Positions 1 to 5,699 are shown, counted from the first letter of the stretch. The stretch: DNA of 6,583 nucleotides from Spirochaetaceae bacterium (GCA_007129335.1 SKVS01000017.1:1-6583); one strand, 5' to 3'. Notes: generated by a model from the letters alone, not told the origin. Numbers and translations: made by a program.

Positions 1-1012
1 CCTTGGTGTTTACCTCCATTCGGGGGTCTTCGGTGGTTTTTCTAATGAAAATACCGGTGTTTTCTGCAGCAACCTGGCCGAGAGCTGTTTCCCCGATATG
101 AATTGGGGTATTTTCAAAGTACCGCTCAATGCCTGATAGTTTTGCCTTTGCTATTGCTGGAACAGGGAAAGGTGGGGGATAGTATCCCTGTACAACCCCG
201 GGAGTAAGGACATTCCTTTCTGCATCCCGAAGGAAGACTGCACCTGCCTCGGCTTCGGTGTGTTTTACAATAGTACGAACCACATATTCCAGAATTGACT
301 TAACCTCAATACGCTGGGTCATGGCTGAGCCAATAGTACGCATGAAATCGAACAGAGAGTTGATATAACTGTCGTTGAATTCCTCTTTTTCCACCATTTC
401 CTGGTGAAAAAATTCCTGGTACTTGAAAATAATGATAAAAAACGGAAGGGTACTCAGTGGGAGAAGCAGTCCCTGGACAAATGGGCTCAGGTAGCTGGGC
501 AGGAAGACCATAATGCCTCGGGGAACCAGGAGAGCTAAAAAAATAGCCGCTTTGTTTTCGATGATAAATTCAGGATTCCTGGCATTATACACTGAGAGAC
601 CATTCATTTTTAATCCCAGGTACCCTACGACAAACAAGAGCACGGTGTTCTGAAAAATAGTAAACAGACCGGTTTGCTGCAGGATAAGTCCGGTTGCTTC
701 CAGTCCCAGTACCAGGGGAATCGAAACAAATGTCAGGATCCTGTTGGGTTTTTCTTCTTCGGTGTATTGGGAAATCCAATTGGCCAGCAGGATGTACATC
801 CACAGTTCGGTAAAAACAAACACCCCGGTAGGGGGAAGGAAGGAGGCAAAAAACTCACGCCCAATGAGAATAAGCCCTATTCCACGCAATCCGGTTTGGT
901 AGGGAACCTTGTATTGGTTGGTAACTCCCTGGGTGTAGAACAGGTAAAGAAACCCCAGAATAATTCTGAGCCAGACAGGAGAAGATAAAAACGCTGTCAA
1001 AGTGTTGAACAT
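1..1012 (-). CDS. Membrane-anchored GAF-domain signalling protein, probable N-terminal part of an RsbU/SpoIIE-type phosphatase (3' end outside window)
   Basis: This reading frame is open for 337 codons from an ATG at 1012 to the left edge, so the C-terminus is missing. Residues about 13-200 are hydrophobic with six or seven likely membrane segments (for example 92-114, 118-134, 154-176, 179-198). A short charged, coiled-coil-like linker follows (about 199-230), then a sequence typical of a GAF sensor domain from about 232 on, including a segment reading EAEAGAVFLRD at about 254-264. In related spirochaete proteins this arrangement usually continues into a SpoIIE/PP2C serine phosphatase that dephosphorylates STAS anti-sigma antagonists; a GGDEF or histidine-kinase output is the alternative, and the output domain is not visible here. 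The start is supported by AAGGGA (1019-1024) six bases upstream and a good promoter at 1046-1074. The STAS gene at 3270 is a plausible partner. Confidence 0.75.
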   Translation of the reverse strand, partial: MFNTLTAFLSSPVWLRIILGFLYLFYTQGVTNQYKVPYQTGLRGIGLILIGREFFASFLPPTGVFVFTELWMYILLANWISQYTEEEKPNRILTFVSIPLVLGLEATGLILQQTGLFTIFQNTVLLFVVGYLGLKMNGLSVYNARNPEFIIENKAAIFLALLVPRGIMVFLPSYLSPFVQGLLLPLSTLPFFIIIFKYQEFFHQEMVEKEEFNDSYINSLFDFMRTIGSAMTQRIEVKSILEYVVRTIVKHTEAEAGAVFLRDAERNVLTPGVVQGYYPPPFPVPAIAKAKLSGIERYFENTPIHIGETALGQVAAENTGIFIRKTTEDPRMEVNTK

Positions 1013-1045
1013 GGAGATTCCCTTATGTAATAAAGCCTGGTCCCG

Positions 1046-1074
1046 ATTATACATGCCTATAGCAGGTATGACAA
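1046..1074 (-). promoter_or_regulatory. Sigma70-type promoter of the membrane-GAF gene
   Basis: On the minus strand TTGTCA (1069-1074) is followed after exactly 17 bases by a perfect TATAAT (1046-1051). The ATG at 1012 lies 33 bases downstream of the -10 box, leaving a short leader with a Shine-Dalgarno sequence. The gene can therefore be transcribed independently of the fxsA-like gene upstream. Confidence 0.7.
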
Positions 1075-1093
1075 ATGGAAATAGCGGTTAGGA

Positions 1094-1122
1094 TGGGAAA
1101 TCGCTTTTTTCTGGGAATTCGC
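1094..1122 (-). repeat. Pair of 11-bp direct repeats upstream of the membrane-GAF promoter
   Basis: On the minus strand GCGAATTCCCA (1112-1122) and GCGATTTCCCA (1094-1104) are direct repeats differing at one base and starting 18 bases apart. They end 20 bases upstream of the -35 box at 1069-1074. The position would suit an activator binding site, but two short copies could also be chance. Confidence 0.3.
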
Positions 1123-1143
1123 ATTGTTTTGGTCTGGATATCT

Positions 1144-1650
1144 TTAACCGCTGAGGTGTTCGTGTATTTGGGATAGGACCTCATCCTTAGTTCCGAGAAT
1201 AACCCGGCCTAAGAGAGTAGGTAATGGGCTTATAGCGAGGAAAAGAGCTAAAGCTGTGGAGAAAAAACCTGGAATAGCCATGAGCCCGATGAGAACCAGA
1301 TTACCCATGTATCCATGAATGATTGAATTGTTCAAGCGACCGAGGGAAACCTGGGATTTCATAATACGGTAGATCCGTTTTGTTTTTAGGGTAATCAGCA
1401 GGGCCAGGGTAAAACCTAGAATACCCCCTATTCCCACAGCCGCAAATCCCCCCAGGACCCGGGAGATTGCCATGGTTAGCAACAGATCCGCTACAAGGAT
1501 TAATCCCAGAGCTGAAAACCAAGCCCATATCCGCAACAAGGCAAGAGGCGAGAACAGGGATAGCAACAGCTGGGGTAATGGCATACTGCGTCTCGTGTTA
1601 GGGGTTTTGTAAGGGGGGTGGCGATGGGGGTGATCCACCCGTATCAGCAT
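1144..1650 (-). CDS. FxsA-like small integral membrane protein
   Basis: This 168-residue protein has hydrophobic segments at about 43-62, 66-88 and 114-142. The third contains a segment reading IPGFFSTALALFLAISP, which resembles the 'PGF..D.lGl.l..PP' core of the FxsA/YtzA cytoplasmic-membrane family; E. coli FxsA is known for relieving F-plasmid exclusion of phage T7, and its normal role is unclear. A charged patch at 89-98 separates the second and third segments. The start is uncertain. The first 22 residues are His/Pro/Arg rich and unlike the family, and AAGGAG lies about 17 bases before the ATG at 1650, which is too far; an internal ATG at 1584 would give a 146-residue protein starting MPLPQLLL, though with only a weak ribosome-binding site. 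It lies 66 bases downstream of the exported-protein gene and is probably co-transcribed with it. Confidence 0.6.
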   Translation of the reverse strand: MLIRVDHPHRHPPYKTPNTRRSMPLPQLLLSLFSPLALLRIWAWFSALGLILVADLLLTMAISRVLGGFAAVGIGGILGFTLALLITLKTKRIYRIMKSQVSLGRLNNSIIHGYMGNLVLIGLMAIPGFFSTALALFLAISPLPTLLGRVILGTKDEVLSQIHEHLSG

Positions 1651-1716
1651 GACAGGGGCAAATAGCGCTCCTTCTGTGGTGTCCTTTACTGCCTTTCATC
1701 GGGTCTTGACTCATGG

Positions 1717-2223
1717 TCAAAAGGGTTTAAAATCAACCAAAATAAATACGGGGGCTAATTCTCCTGTTGAAGACTCGGTTGGTCCGTAGTATTGGAGAAG
1801 AAAGAGTCCCCGGGTTTGGGGAGCGAGCATGCCCGGTCTGTTTTGCCCAGTGGTTGATACCCGGGATGCGAAGCGATAATCGAGAATTACAATATATGCT
1901 TCGTAGTTAACCAGGGTGCGGCTATCGATCCAGTGGGCATCCATGAGCTCCAGATCCACATAATAGGATTGGAGTTCGGGATCGAGTATTGCCATGGAGG
2001 TAATGGTACCTCCCAGGAGATAAAGGTTTTCCTGACTGAGTTGTTCATCCGTGCCGGTTCTCAGCATTTCGTGAAAATCCTGCAGACTGTAGGAGAAAAT
2101 TACATTCGAGTACGGTTCACTGAATGAAGGAATTTGACCAAGGATCGGGGCAAGCCCTATGAAGAAAAGGAATCCAAGAATGCCGAGAATGGCTTTGGAA
2201 GTGGTTGGAAAAAGGTGGTGCAT
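1717..2223 (-). CDS. Exported protein of unknown function
   Basis: I do not recognise this 168-residue protein. It begins with a short basic N-terminus, a hydrophobic core at about 12-26 and a likely signal-peptidase site near residues 27-31 (APILG before QIPS). No cysteine follows, so it is not an obvious lipoprotein. The mature part is rich in aromatic residues and beta-type patterns (for example VNYEAYIVILDYRF and GLFLLQYYG), which suggests a small periplasmic or surface beta-rich domain. The start is firm: GGAGG (2230-2234) sits six bases before the ATG, and a consensus-like promoter lies at 2250-2278. It is the first gene of a probable two-gene unit with the FxsA-like gene. Confidence 0.7.
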   Translation of the reverse strand: MHHLFPTTSKAILGILGFLFFIGLAPILGQIPSFSEPYSNVIFSYSLQDFHEMLRTGTDEQLSQENLYLLGGTITSMAILDPELQSYYVDLELMDAHWIDSRTLVNYEAYIVILDYRFASRVSTTGQNRPGMLAPQTRGLFLLQYYGPTESSTGELAPVFILVDFKPF

Positions 2224-2249
2224 CCTTTGCCTCCGTTGTATATCCTATT

Positions 2250-2278
2250 ATAGTATGGTGGATAGGGAATCAGGTCAA
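2250..2278 (-). promoter_or_regulatory. Sigma70-type promoter of the exported-protein gene
   Basis: On the minus strand TTGACC (2273-2278) is followed by a 17-base spacer and TACTAT (2250-2255). TATAAT overlaps it three bases later (2247-2252), at a spacing of 20. The initiator codon is at 2223, so the leader is very short and includes the GGAGG ribosome-binding site. The intergenic region is divergent with the dehydrogenase gene starting at 2387. Confidence 0.6.
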
Positions 2279-2345
2279 GGAATGGCACAGAGGACCAACA
2301 ATTTTTACGTATGGAATAGGAGAACCTCGATTCCATAATGTGAAT

Positions 2346-2371
2346 GCAAATTTCATAACAATGAGAATTGC
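2346..2371 (+). repeat. Degenerate copy A of the palindromic intergenic repeat, next to the dehydrogenase start
   Basis: The arms GCAAATTTCAT (2346-2356) and ATGAGAATTGC (2361-2371) form an inverted repeat matching at 9 of 11 positions around a 4-base spacer. The right arm plus the following TGG is identical to the copy at 3168-3192. It ends just before the AAGGGG ribosome-binding site of the gene at 2387, so a protein bound here, or an RNA hairpin, could affect that gene's expression. Confidence 0.5.
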
Positions 2372-2386
2372 TGGAAGGGGTGTGGA

Positions 2387-3073
2387 ATGGATAAGGCATT
2401 GGTACTGGGGGGAACCGGCGGAGTTGGTGCAGCTGTTGCCCGGGAATTGGTGGATATGGGTGTAGAGACCTGGGTTACGGGAAGGAGGGAATCAGGACCC
2501 CAAGGTACCCAATGTATCTCCCTGACCATTACCCAATCCGGACAGACTCTGGAAAAACTGGAACGGGAATATCCCCATTGGGATGATACCCAATATCTTG
2601 TCTGTGCATTTGGACCCTATCTTGAAGCACCTCTAAGCTTAACCAGTGCTGACCAATGGAGCTGGGTTGTTGATTTGAATCTTGTTTTACCAGGTATGCT
2701 GGTGTCCCGGATCCTTCCAGGAATGCGATCCAACCGATTCGGGAAAATCATTCTCTTTGGAGCAACCGGATCAGATCATATCCGGGGACGAAAGCTTACA
2801 GCCCCATATCAGGCTGCAAAAACTGGCCTGGGTGTTTTGGCAAAATCCGTTGCCATGGAAGCAGGAGGGGATTTGGTGGAATGTAATGTTTTGTGTCCTG
2901 GATACATTGTTACCGAATATATGCCTACTCCATTGAAGGAACGGGCAACCCGCCGGTTGGGTCCCAGGAAAACAGTTTCGCCTCAAGAATACCGGTCATT
3001 ATTCCGATGGTTACTGATAGAAAACCAGGGAATTGTAAACGGGGCTGTTATTTCTGCAGGACAAGGGCTATAG
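2387..3073 (+). CDS. Short-chain dehydrogenase/reductase (SDR family)
   Basis: A 228-residue cytoplasmic NAD(P)-dependent oxidoreductase of classical SDR size, with a Rossmann fold. The N-terminal cofactor motif is GGTGGVG (residues 8-14), and TGRR at 31-34 may favour NADP(H). The catalytic residues read as N98, S129, Y141 and K145 (YQAAK). A PG motif (171-172) and a C-terminal VNGAVISAGQG follow, where FabG-like enzymes carry the 'G..i.vdGG' signature. The usual NNAG segment is replaced by VCAFG (72-76), so it is a divergent member and the substrate cannot be predicted. The start is supported by GGAAGGGG (2373-2380) six bases upstream. It has no clear functional link to its neighbours, and no convincing terminator follows it before the STAS promoter. 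Confidence 0.9.
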   Translation: MDKALVLGGTGGVGAAVARELVDMGVETWVTGRRESGPQGTQCISLTITQSGQTLEKLEREYPHWDDTQYLVCAFGPYLEAPLSLTSADQWSWVVDLNLVLPGMLVSRILPGMRSNRFGKIILFGATGSDHIRGRKLTAPYQAAKTGLGVLAKSVAMEAGGDLVECNVLCPGYIVTEYMPTPLKERATRRLGPRKTVSPQEYRSLFRWLLIENQGIVNGAVISAGQGL

Positions 3074-3148
3074 TTACAGAAGGGAATTGAACACGTCTCG
3101 ACAAGCATTTCTCCTTTCGTTCCCTAATCGGACCCTTATGGAGAATAT

Positions 3149-3195
3149 TTGGGTAGAAGTTGACGATGCATTTCTCATAAAATGAGAATTGCTGG
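3149..3195 (+). repeat. Palindromic intergenic repeat, copy B (upstream of the STAS gene)
   Basis: This 47-base segment matches 5332-5378 at 41 positions, and the first 20 bases are identical. Its right half is a palindrome: arms GCATTTCTCAT (3168-3178) and ATGAGAATTGC (3182-3192) agree at 10 of 11 positions around AAA, with a perfect TTCTCAT/ATGAGAA core. It ends 17 bases before the -35 box of the STAS gene, where an operator or activator site would be expected. It also contains TTGACG (3160-3165) and GAGAAT (3184-3189) 18 bases apart, which could be a weak promoter. Confidence 0.7.
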
Positions 3196-3212
3196 TGTTG
3201 GGGCTATTGTAT

Positions 3213-3241
3213 TTGACAAAAGAATTTCAGATACTTAATAT
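3213..3241 (+). promoter_or_regulatory. Sigma70-type promoter of the STAS gene
   Basis: A perfect TTGACA (3213-3218) is followed by a 17-base spacer and TAATAT (3236-3241). The start codon is at 3270, giving a leader of roughly 20 bases. The ribosome-binding site is weak (GTGGGG, 3260-3265), so strong transcription appears to be paired with modest translation initiation. Confidence 0.75.
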
Positions 3242-3269
3242 ATAAAGAACCAGTTTAGAGTGGGGAAAC

Positions 3270-3827
3270 ATGAGCAATAACAACGATATAGTTCCAAGTT
3301 TTGATGAAGAGCGTGATGAAAGTTTAAAAATAAAGCTCCAGCGACCTGCATCCGGTGCAGAAGGTGTGTTGATTCTTTACCTGAATGGATACATAGATAC
3401 CTATAATTCCAACTTTTTTCAAAAGCGGGTTAATCGGGCAATTGAGGCAGGGTATACAAAACTTATCTTTCACTGTAGTGGTTTAACCTATGTTTCCAGT
3501 ACTGGAATTGGTTCATTCACTGCATTCCTCAAAGCGGTAAAACCCAGAGGGGGAGACCTTGTACTCCTGGAAATACAGCCAAAGGTGTACGAGGTATTTC
3601 AGCTCCTTGGTTTCTCCCAGTTTTTCCATATTAAAGATAATCTGGATGAGGCTATTGATTTCTTTAAGAAAGGTGCATCTACCGGTGAGAATGAATTGTT
3701 TCCCAAGATTTTTCGCTGTCCTATTTGTTCTACTAAACTAAAAGCTTCAAAACCTGGCAGGTTTCGGTGTTCAAATTGCAAAACTATTCTCGCTGTTGAC
3801 AACACCGGTCAAATTTTTCTTGGGTAA
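3270..3827 (+). CDS. STAS-domain anti-sigma-factor antagonist with C-terminal zinc ribbon
   Basis: A 185-residue cytoplasmic protein in three parts: an acidic N-terminal tail (1-20), a STAS domain of the SpoIIAA/RsbV type (about 18-135) and a zinc-ribbon tail (about 146-175). The phosphorylation loop reads YVSSTGIGSF (74-83). S77 aligns with the serine phosphorylated in RsbV and SpoIIAA, while the usual preceding Asp is Ser76. The tail has CPIC (150-153) and CSNC (167-170), two CxxC pairs 13 residues apart, typical of a structural zinc site. Plain antagonists are about 110 residues, so the tail is an addition. In partner switching the unphosphorylated form binds the anti-sigma kinase and frees the sigma factor. 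No kinase gene is adjacent, but a probable phosphatase sensor lies at 1-1012. The gene has its own promoter (3213-3241) and terminator (3869-3899). Confidence 0.88.
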   Translation: MSNNNDIVPSFDEERDESLKIKLQRPASGAEGVLILYLNGYIDTYNSNFFQKRVNRAIEAGYTKLIFHCSGLTYVSSTGIGSFTAFLKAVKPRGGDLVLLEIQPKVYEVFQLLGFSQFFHIKDNLDEAIDFFKKGASTGENELFPKIFRCPICSTKLKASKPGRFRCSNCKTILAVDNTGQIFLG

Positions 3828-3868
3828 TGAAAAAAAAATCGAATATTTACCTGATATGGGAGTACAAT

Positions 3869-3899
3869 AGCTGAAGAACACCTGTCTTCAGCTTTTTTT
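3869..3899 (+). terminator. Rho-independent terminator of the STAS gene
   Basis: A perfect 9-bp stem, AGCTGAAGA (3869-3877) with TCTTCAGCT (3885-3893), and a 7-base loop is followed directly by a T run reaching 3899. It lies 42 bases after the STAS stop codon and separates this unit from the ybjN-pspA pair. Confidence 0.85.
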
Positions 3900-4023
3900 G
3901 TGCTCCAGGTAAGAAGGTGTTTCTGGAGACCCCAGCTCTTGTCAGGGTAATTGAGCATAAGTGAGTAAAAAGCAAGTACTGTCCCTGACTTTGGGGAGAA
4001 TGATGCGGCTAAGGGAGAACAGG

Positions 4024-4434
4024 ATGAAAACGAGCTTGGATAGAATCGACAGTTACATGAATATCCTGGGCATTATCAATGAGCAAATCAGTGAAGATGT
4101 CTGGATAATACACGATCCCACGAAGGGTCTGAATCAGATCGTAGTTTTTGTGGATGAAACCCTGGTGACCTTACGATGTAAAACTATTTCGGTGGAAGGT
4201 TTGGATGAACAACAGAGATTAAAACTCTATGAAACCTTACTTAAACTTAACCTGGAAATGGTGCACGGAGCCTATGCCCTGGAGGATACCTCCATTGTTG
4301 TAATGGATACTCTTGAGCTGGAAACCATGGATCTAGAAGAATTTCAAGCAAGTTTGGAAGCAATAGGGCTGGCAGTAGCTCAACACTACAGGATATTATC
4401 CAAGTACGCGGGGGGTAGCAATGGGCATGTTTGA
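4024..4434 (+). CDS. YbjN-like (YbjN/type III secretion chaperone fold) protein
   Basis: A 136-residue acidic cytoplasmic protein with no membrane segments. An N-terminal helix (SLDRIDSYMNILGI) is followed by beta strands (WIIHD, IVVFVDETLVTLRC) and a helical C-terminal half (RLKLYETLLKLN; LEEFQASLEAIG). This is the layout of the YbjN/CesT-like fold, which binds peptides or partner proteins. The assignment is by overall pattern, so moderate. I chose the ATG at 4024 because AAGGGAG (4011-4017) lies six bases upstream and the family normally begins at this helix. A GTG at 3961 or ATGs at 4000 and 4003 would add up to 21 basic residues. Its end overlaps the pspA start by 14 bases, so it may help control or chaperone PspA. 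No clear promoter was found in 3900-4023. Confidence 0.7.
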   Translation: MKTSLDRIDSYMNILGIINEQISEDVWIIHDPTKGLNQIVVFVDETLVTLRCKTISVEGLDEQQRLKLYETLLKLNLEMVHGAYALEDTSIVVMDTLELETMDLEEFQASLEAIGLAVAQHYRILSKYAGGSNGHV

Positions 4435-5233
4435 TAGAATGAAAAGGGTTGTTGGAGCGAATATAAATCAGCTCATAAGCAAAGCCGAAGATCCTGAAAA
4501 AGTGTTAAATCAGGTTATTTTAGAAATGAACTCCCAGCTTGTAGAAAGCAAGAGGAGCGTAGCAGGAGCCATAGCAGACGAGAAGAAACTGGAACGGCAA
4601 ATGCACGAGTTATTGAATCAGGCCAAGGAATGGGAACGAAAAGCCATACTGGCTATTCGTGCGGCAGAAAAGGAACCTGGAAGGGCAGGCCATTTCGAAG
4701 GTCTTGCCAAGCAGGCTCTTATGCAGAAAAAATCCTGTGAAGAAGATGCTGAACGATTTAAGGAACAATGGGAATCCCAGCATGAATCGGTGGTAAAACT
4801 GAAAGAAGCCTTACGGGCTTTACAACAAAAAATTGAAGAGGCTCAACGGAAGAAAAACCTGCTCATAGCCAGAAGCAGACGGGCAGAAGCTCAAAAGAAA
4901 ATCCAGAGTCAACTATCTGGCATGCAGAAATCTTCAGCCTTTGAAGCTTTCGATAAAATGGAATCCAGGGTTGATCAAATTGAAGCAGAGGTAGATGCCT
5001 TAAAAGAAATCGACAGTTCGGGGGTGAATACCTCGCTGGAACAGGAATTTGCCTTATTGGAGTCTACCTCCCATGGTTCTGCTGATCAGATGCTCGAAGA
5101 CTTAAAATCCCGATTATCTATTGAAGACAAGACCGATAAAAGTTCAGCTTCAGAAAAACAGGAATCTGTTGATACTGGGGAAGTCGATGCTATGATGGAA
5201 GAGCTCAAAAAGAAGATGAACGAAACAACATAA
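4421..5233 (+). CDS. pspA: PspA/IM30 (Vipp1) family membrane-stress protein
   Basis: A 270-residue ESCRT-III-like protein that lines the inner face of the cytoplasmic membrane and supports it under stress. The N-terminal amphipathic helix (residues 1-20, FDRMKRVVGANINQLI) and the AEDPEK motif (22-27) are family hallmarks. Long coiled-coil helices rich in Glu, Lys, Arg and Gln span about 28-197. At 270 residues it is longer than E. coli PspA (222): a polar linker (about 234-252) leads to a short C-terminal helix (about 254-267), as in Vipp1-type members. The GGGGG stretch just upstream (4410-4415) fits the ATG at 4421 better than the in-frame ATG at 4427. It overlaps the ybjN-like gene by 14 bases and ends before a structured, terminator-bearing region. 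No PspF, PspB or PspC gene is in the window. Confidence 0.95.
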   Translation: MGMFDRMKRVVGANINQLISKAEDPEKVLNQVILEMNSQLVESKRSVAGAIADEKKLERQMHELLNQAKEWERKAILAIRAAEKEPGRAGHFEGLAKQALMQKKSCEEDAERFKEQWESQHESVVKLKEALRALQQKIEEAQRKKNLLIARSRRAEAQKKIQSQLSGMQKSSAFEAFDKMESRVDQIEAEVDALKEIDSSGVNTSLEQEFALLESTSHGSADQMLEDLKSRLSIEDKTDKSSASEKQESVDTGEVDAMMEELKKKMNETT

Positions 5234-5262
5234 TGACAATCTAAAACTCGCTGAGCGCAGCA

Positions 5263-5304
5263 ATTATCATTATAGGGAGAAAAGCTTCATTTCATAATGA
5301 TAAT
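5263..5304. repeat. Long perfect inverted repeat downstream of pspA, including degenerate palindrome copy D
   Basis: ATTATCATTAT (5263-5273) and ATAATGATAAT (5294-5304) are exact 11-base complements separated by 20 bases. The right part, GCTTCATTTCAT (5284-5295) followed by AATGATAATGC, also resembles the palindrome family at 2346, 3168 and 5351, and 5291-5306 resembles the bases just before copy A (2330-2347). It lies 29 bases after the pspA stop and would form a hairpin in the pspA mRNA tail. Confidence 0.55.
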
Positions 5305-5310
5305 GCCTCA

Positions 5311-5333
5311 AATTGCCAGAGTAATTGGCAATT
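5311..5333. repeat. Short perfect inverted repeat
   Basis: AATTGCCA (5311-5318) and TGGCAATT (5326-5333) are exact complements around a 7-base loop. It sits directly between the long inverted repeat and repeat copy C, sharing its last two bases with the latter, as the second of four consecutive potential hairpins. Confidence 0.55.
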
Positions 5334-5378
5334 GGGTAGAAGTTGACGATGTAATTCTTATGAAATGAGAATCACTGG
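5332..5378 (+). repeat. Palindromic intergenic repeat, copy C
   Basis: Matches copy B (3149-3195) at 41 of 47 positions. The palindrome arms are GTAATTCTTAT (5351-5361) and ATGAGAATCAC (5365-5375) around GAA, matching at 9 of 11 positions. Relative to copy B the outer bases changed on both sides together (GC...GC to GT...AC), which keeps the pairing. It ends 6 bases before the pspA terminator stem, on the same strand as copy B relative to its upstream gene. Confidence 0.7.
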
Positions 5379-5384
5379 GCTGAT

Positions 5385-5419
5385 AAACCTGCTTCGTTTT
5401 TTTGAGGCAGGTTTTTTTT
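5385..5419 (+). terminator. Rho-independent terminator downstream of pspA
   Basis: AAACCTGCTTC (5385-5395) pairs with GAGGCAGGTTT (5404-5414) over 11 positions with a single G-T wobble, around a T-rich 8-base loop, and runs into a T tract ending at 5419. It is the only good terminator after pspA, about 150 bases past the stop codon, so the mRNA would carry the preceding hairpins as a 3' tail. Confidence 0.8.
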
Positions 5420-5441
5420 GGAGCTACCCATGGACTGGTAT

Positions 5442-5473
5442 TGTGGATAAGTTGTGGACAACTCTGTTGATAA
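5442..5473 (-). other. DnaA-box cluster 1
   Basis: Read on the minus strand, three 9-mers follow one another: TTATCCACA (5442-5450, the exact bacterial consensus), TTGTCCACA (5453-5461) and TTATCAACA (5465-5473), the last two one base away from consensus. Their starts are 11 and 12 bases apart, about one helical turn, and all face the same way. This is typical of cooperative DnaA binding at an origin or a DnaA-controlled site. Confidence 0.65.
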
Positions 5474-5530
5474 AGCCATTCTGGGCAGGGTAGTTCAGAT
5501 AATGCTAAACATTTTTTGGGTAGCCCTAGA

Positions 5531-5600
5531 TAAAATTTTTATTCTTTTTATGATTTTACATCTTGACATTGGTTAATTCTATATAAAGAAATAACTTAGC
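5531..5600. other. AT-rich stretch, candidate DNA-unwinding element
   Basis: Only 13 of these 70 bases are G or C, far fewer than in the surrounding sequence. It begins with runs of T and A (TAAAATTTTTATTCTTTTTA) and lies between the two DnaA-box clusters. It also contains the unpaired TTGACA at 5563-5568, so it may instead be a promoter region without a recognisable -10 box. Confidence 0.4.
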
Positions 5601-5699
5601 ATAGAGAGGCGCTTCTTGGTGTAATATTTGGATATTTTTGATAGTTCCGTAGGGTTGTATGTAGAGCAACCGAACAGAGCGAACGCTGGTTATTTGTCT

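Noticed and set aside
674..988. Plus-strand open frame of 104 codons
   Set aside because: It lies antisense to the membrane-GAF gene, whose translation shows clear membrane and GAF features; no ribosome-binding site or recognisable product.
1083..1110. Plus-strand hairpin followed by T run (AGCGGTT ... AATCGCTTTTTT)
   Set aside because: It would terminate plus-strand transcription, but both flanking genes are on the minus strand; on that strand the stem is interrupted by an A-C mismatch and has no T tract.
3160..3189. Promoter inside repeat B (TTGACG, 18 bases, GAGAAT)
   Set aside because: The -10 match is poor, and the same arrangement in copy C would be stopped at once by the terminator at 5385-5419; the promoter at 3213-3241 is much better. 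Kept only as a possibility in the repeat entry.
3961..4023. GTG-initiated extension of the ybjN-like gene
   Set aside because: No good ribosome-binding site at 3961, the added residues are basic and unlike the family N-terminus, and 4024 has a well-placed AAGGGAG.
5263..5304. Fur-type iron box, suggested by the repeated ATAATGATAAT
   Set aside because: The halves are 20 bases apart rather than in the compact 19-bp arrangement, there is no downstream promoter and no iron gene nearby; better described as a hairpin-forming inverted repeat.
5563..5587. Promoter TTGACA ... TATAAA in the AT-rich stretch
   Set aside because: The spacer is only 13 bases, and no gene or clear small RNA follows in the plus direction.
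5653..5671. Small hairpin GGTTG/CAACC as an RNA gene
   Set aside because: Five base pairs only and no promoter or terminator around it; not distinguishable from chance.
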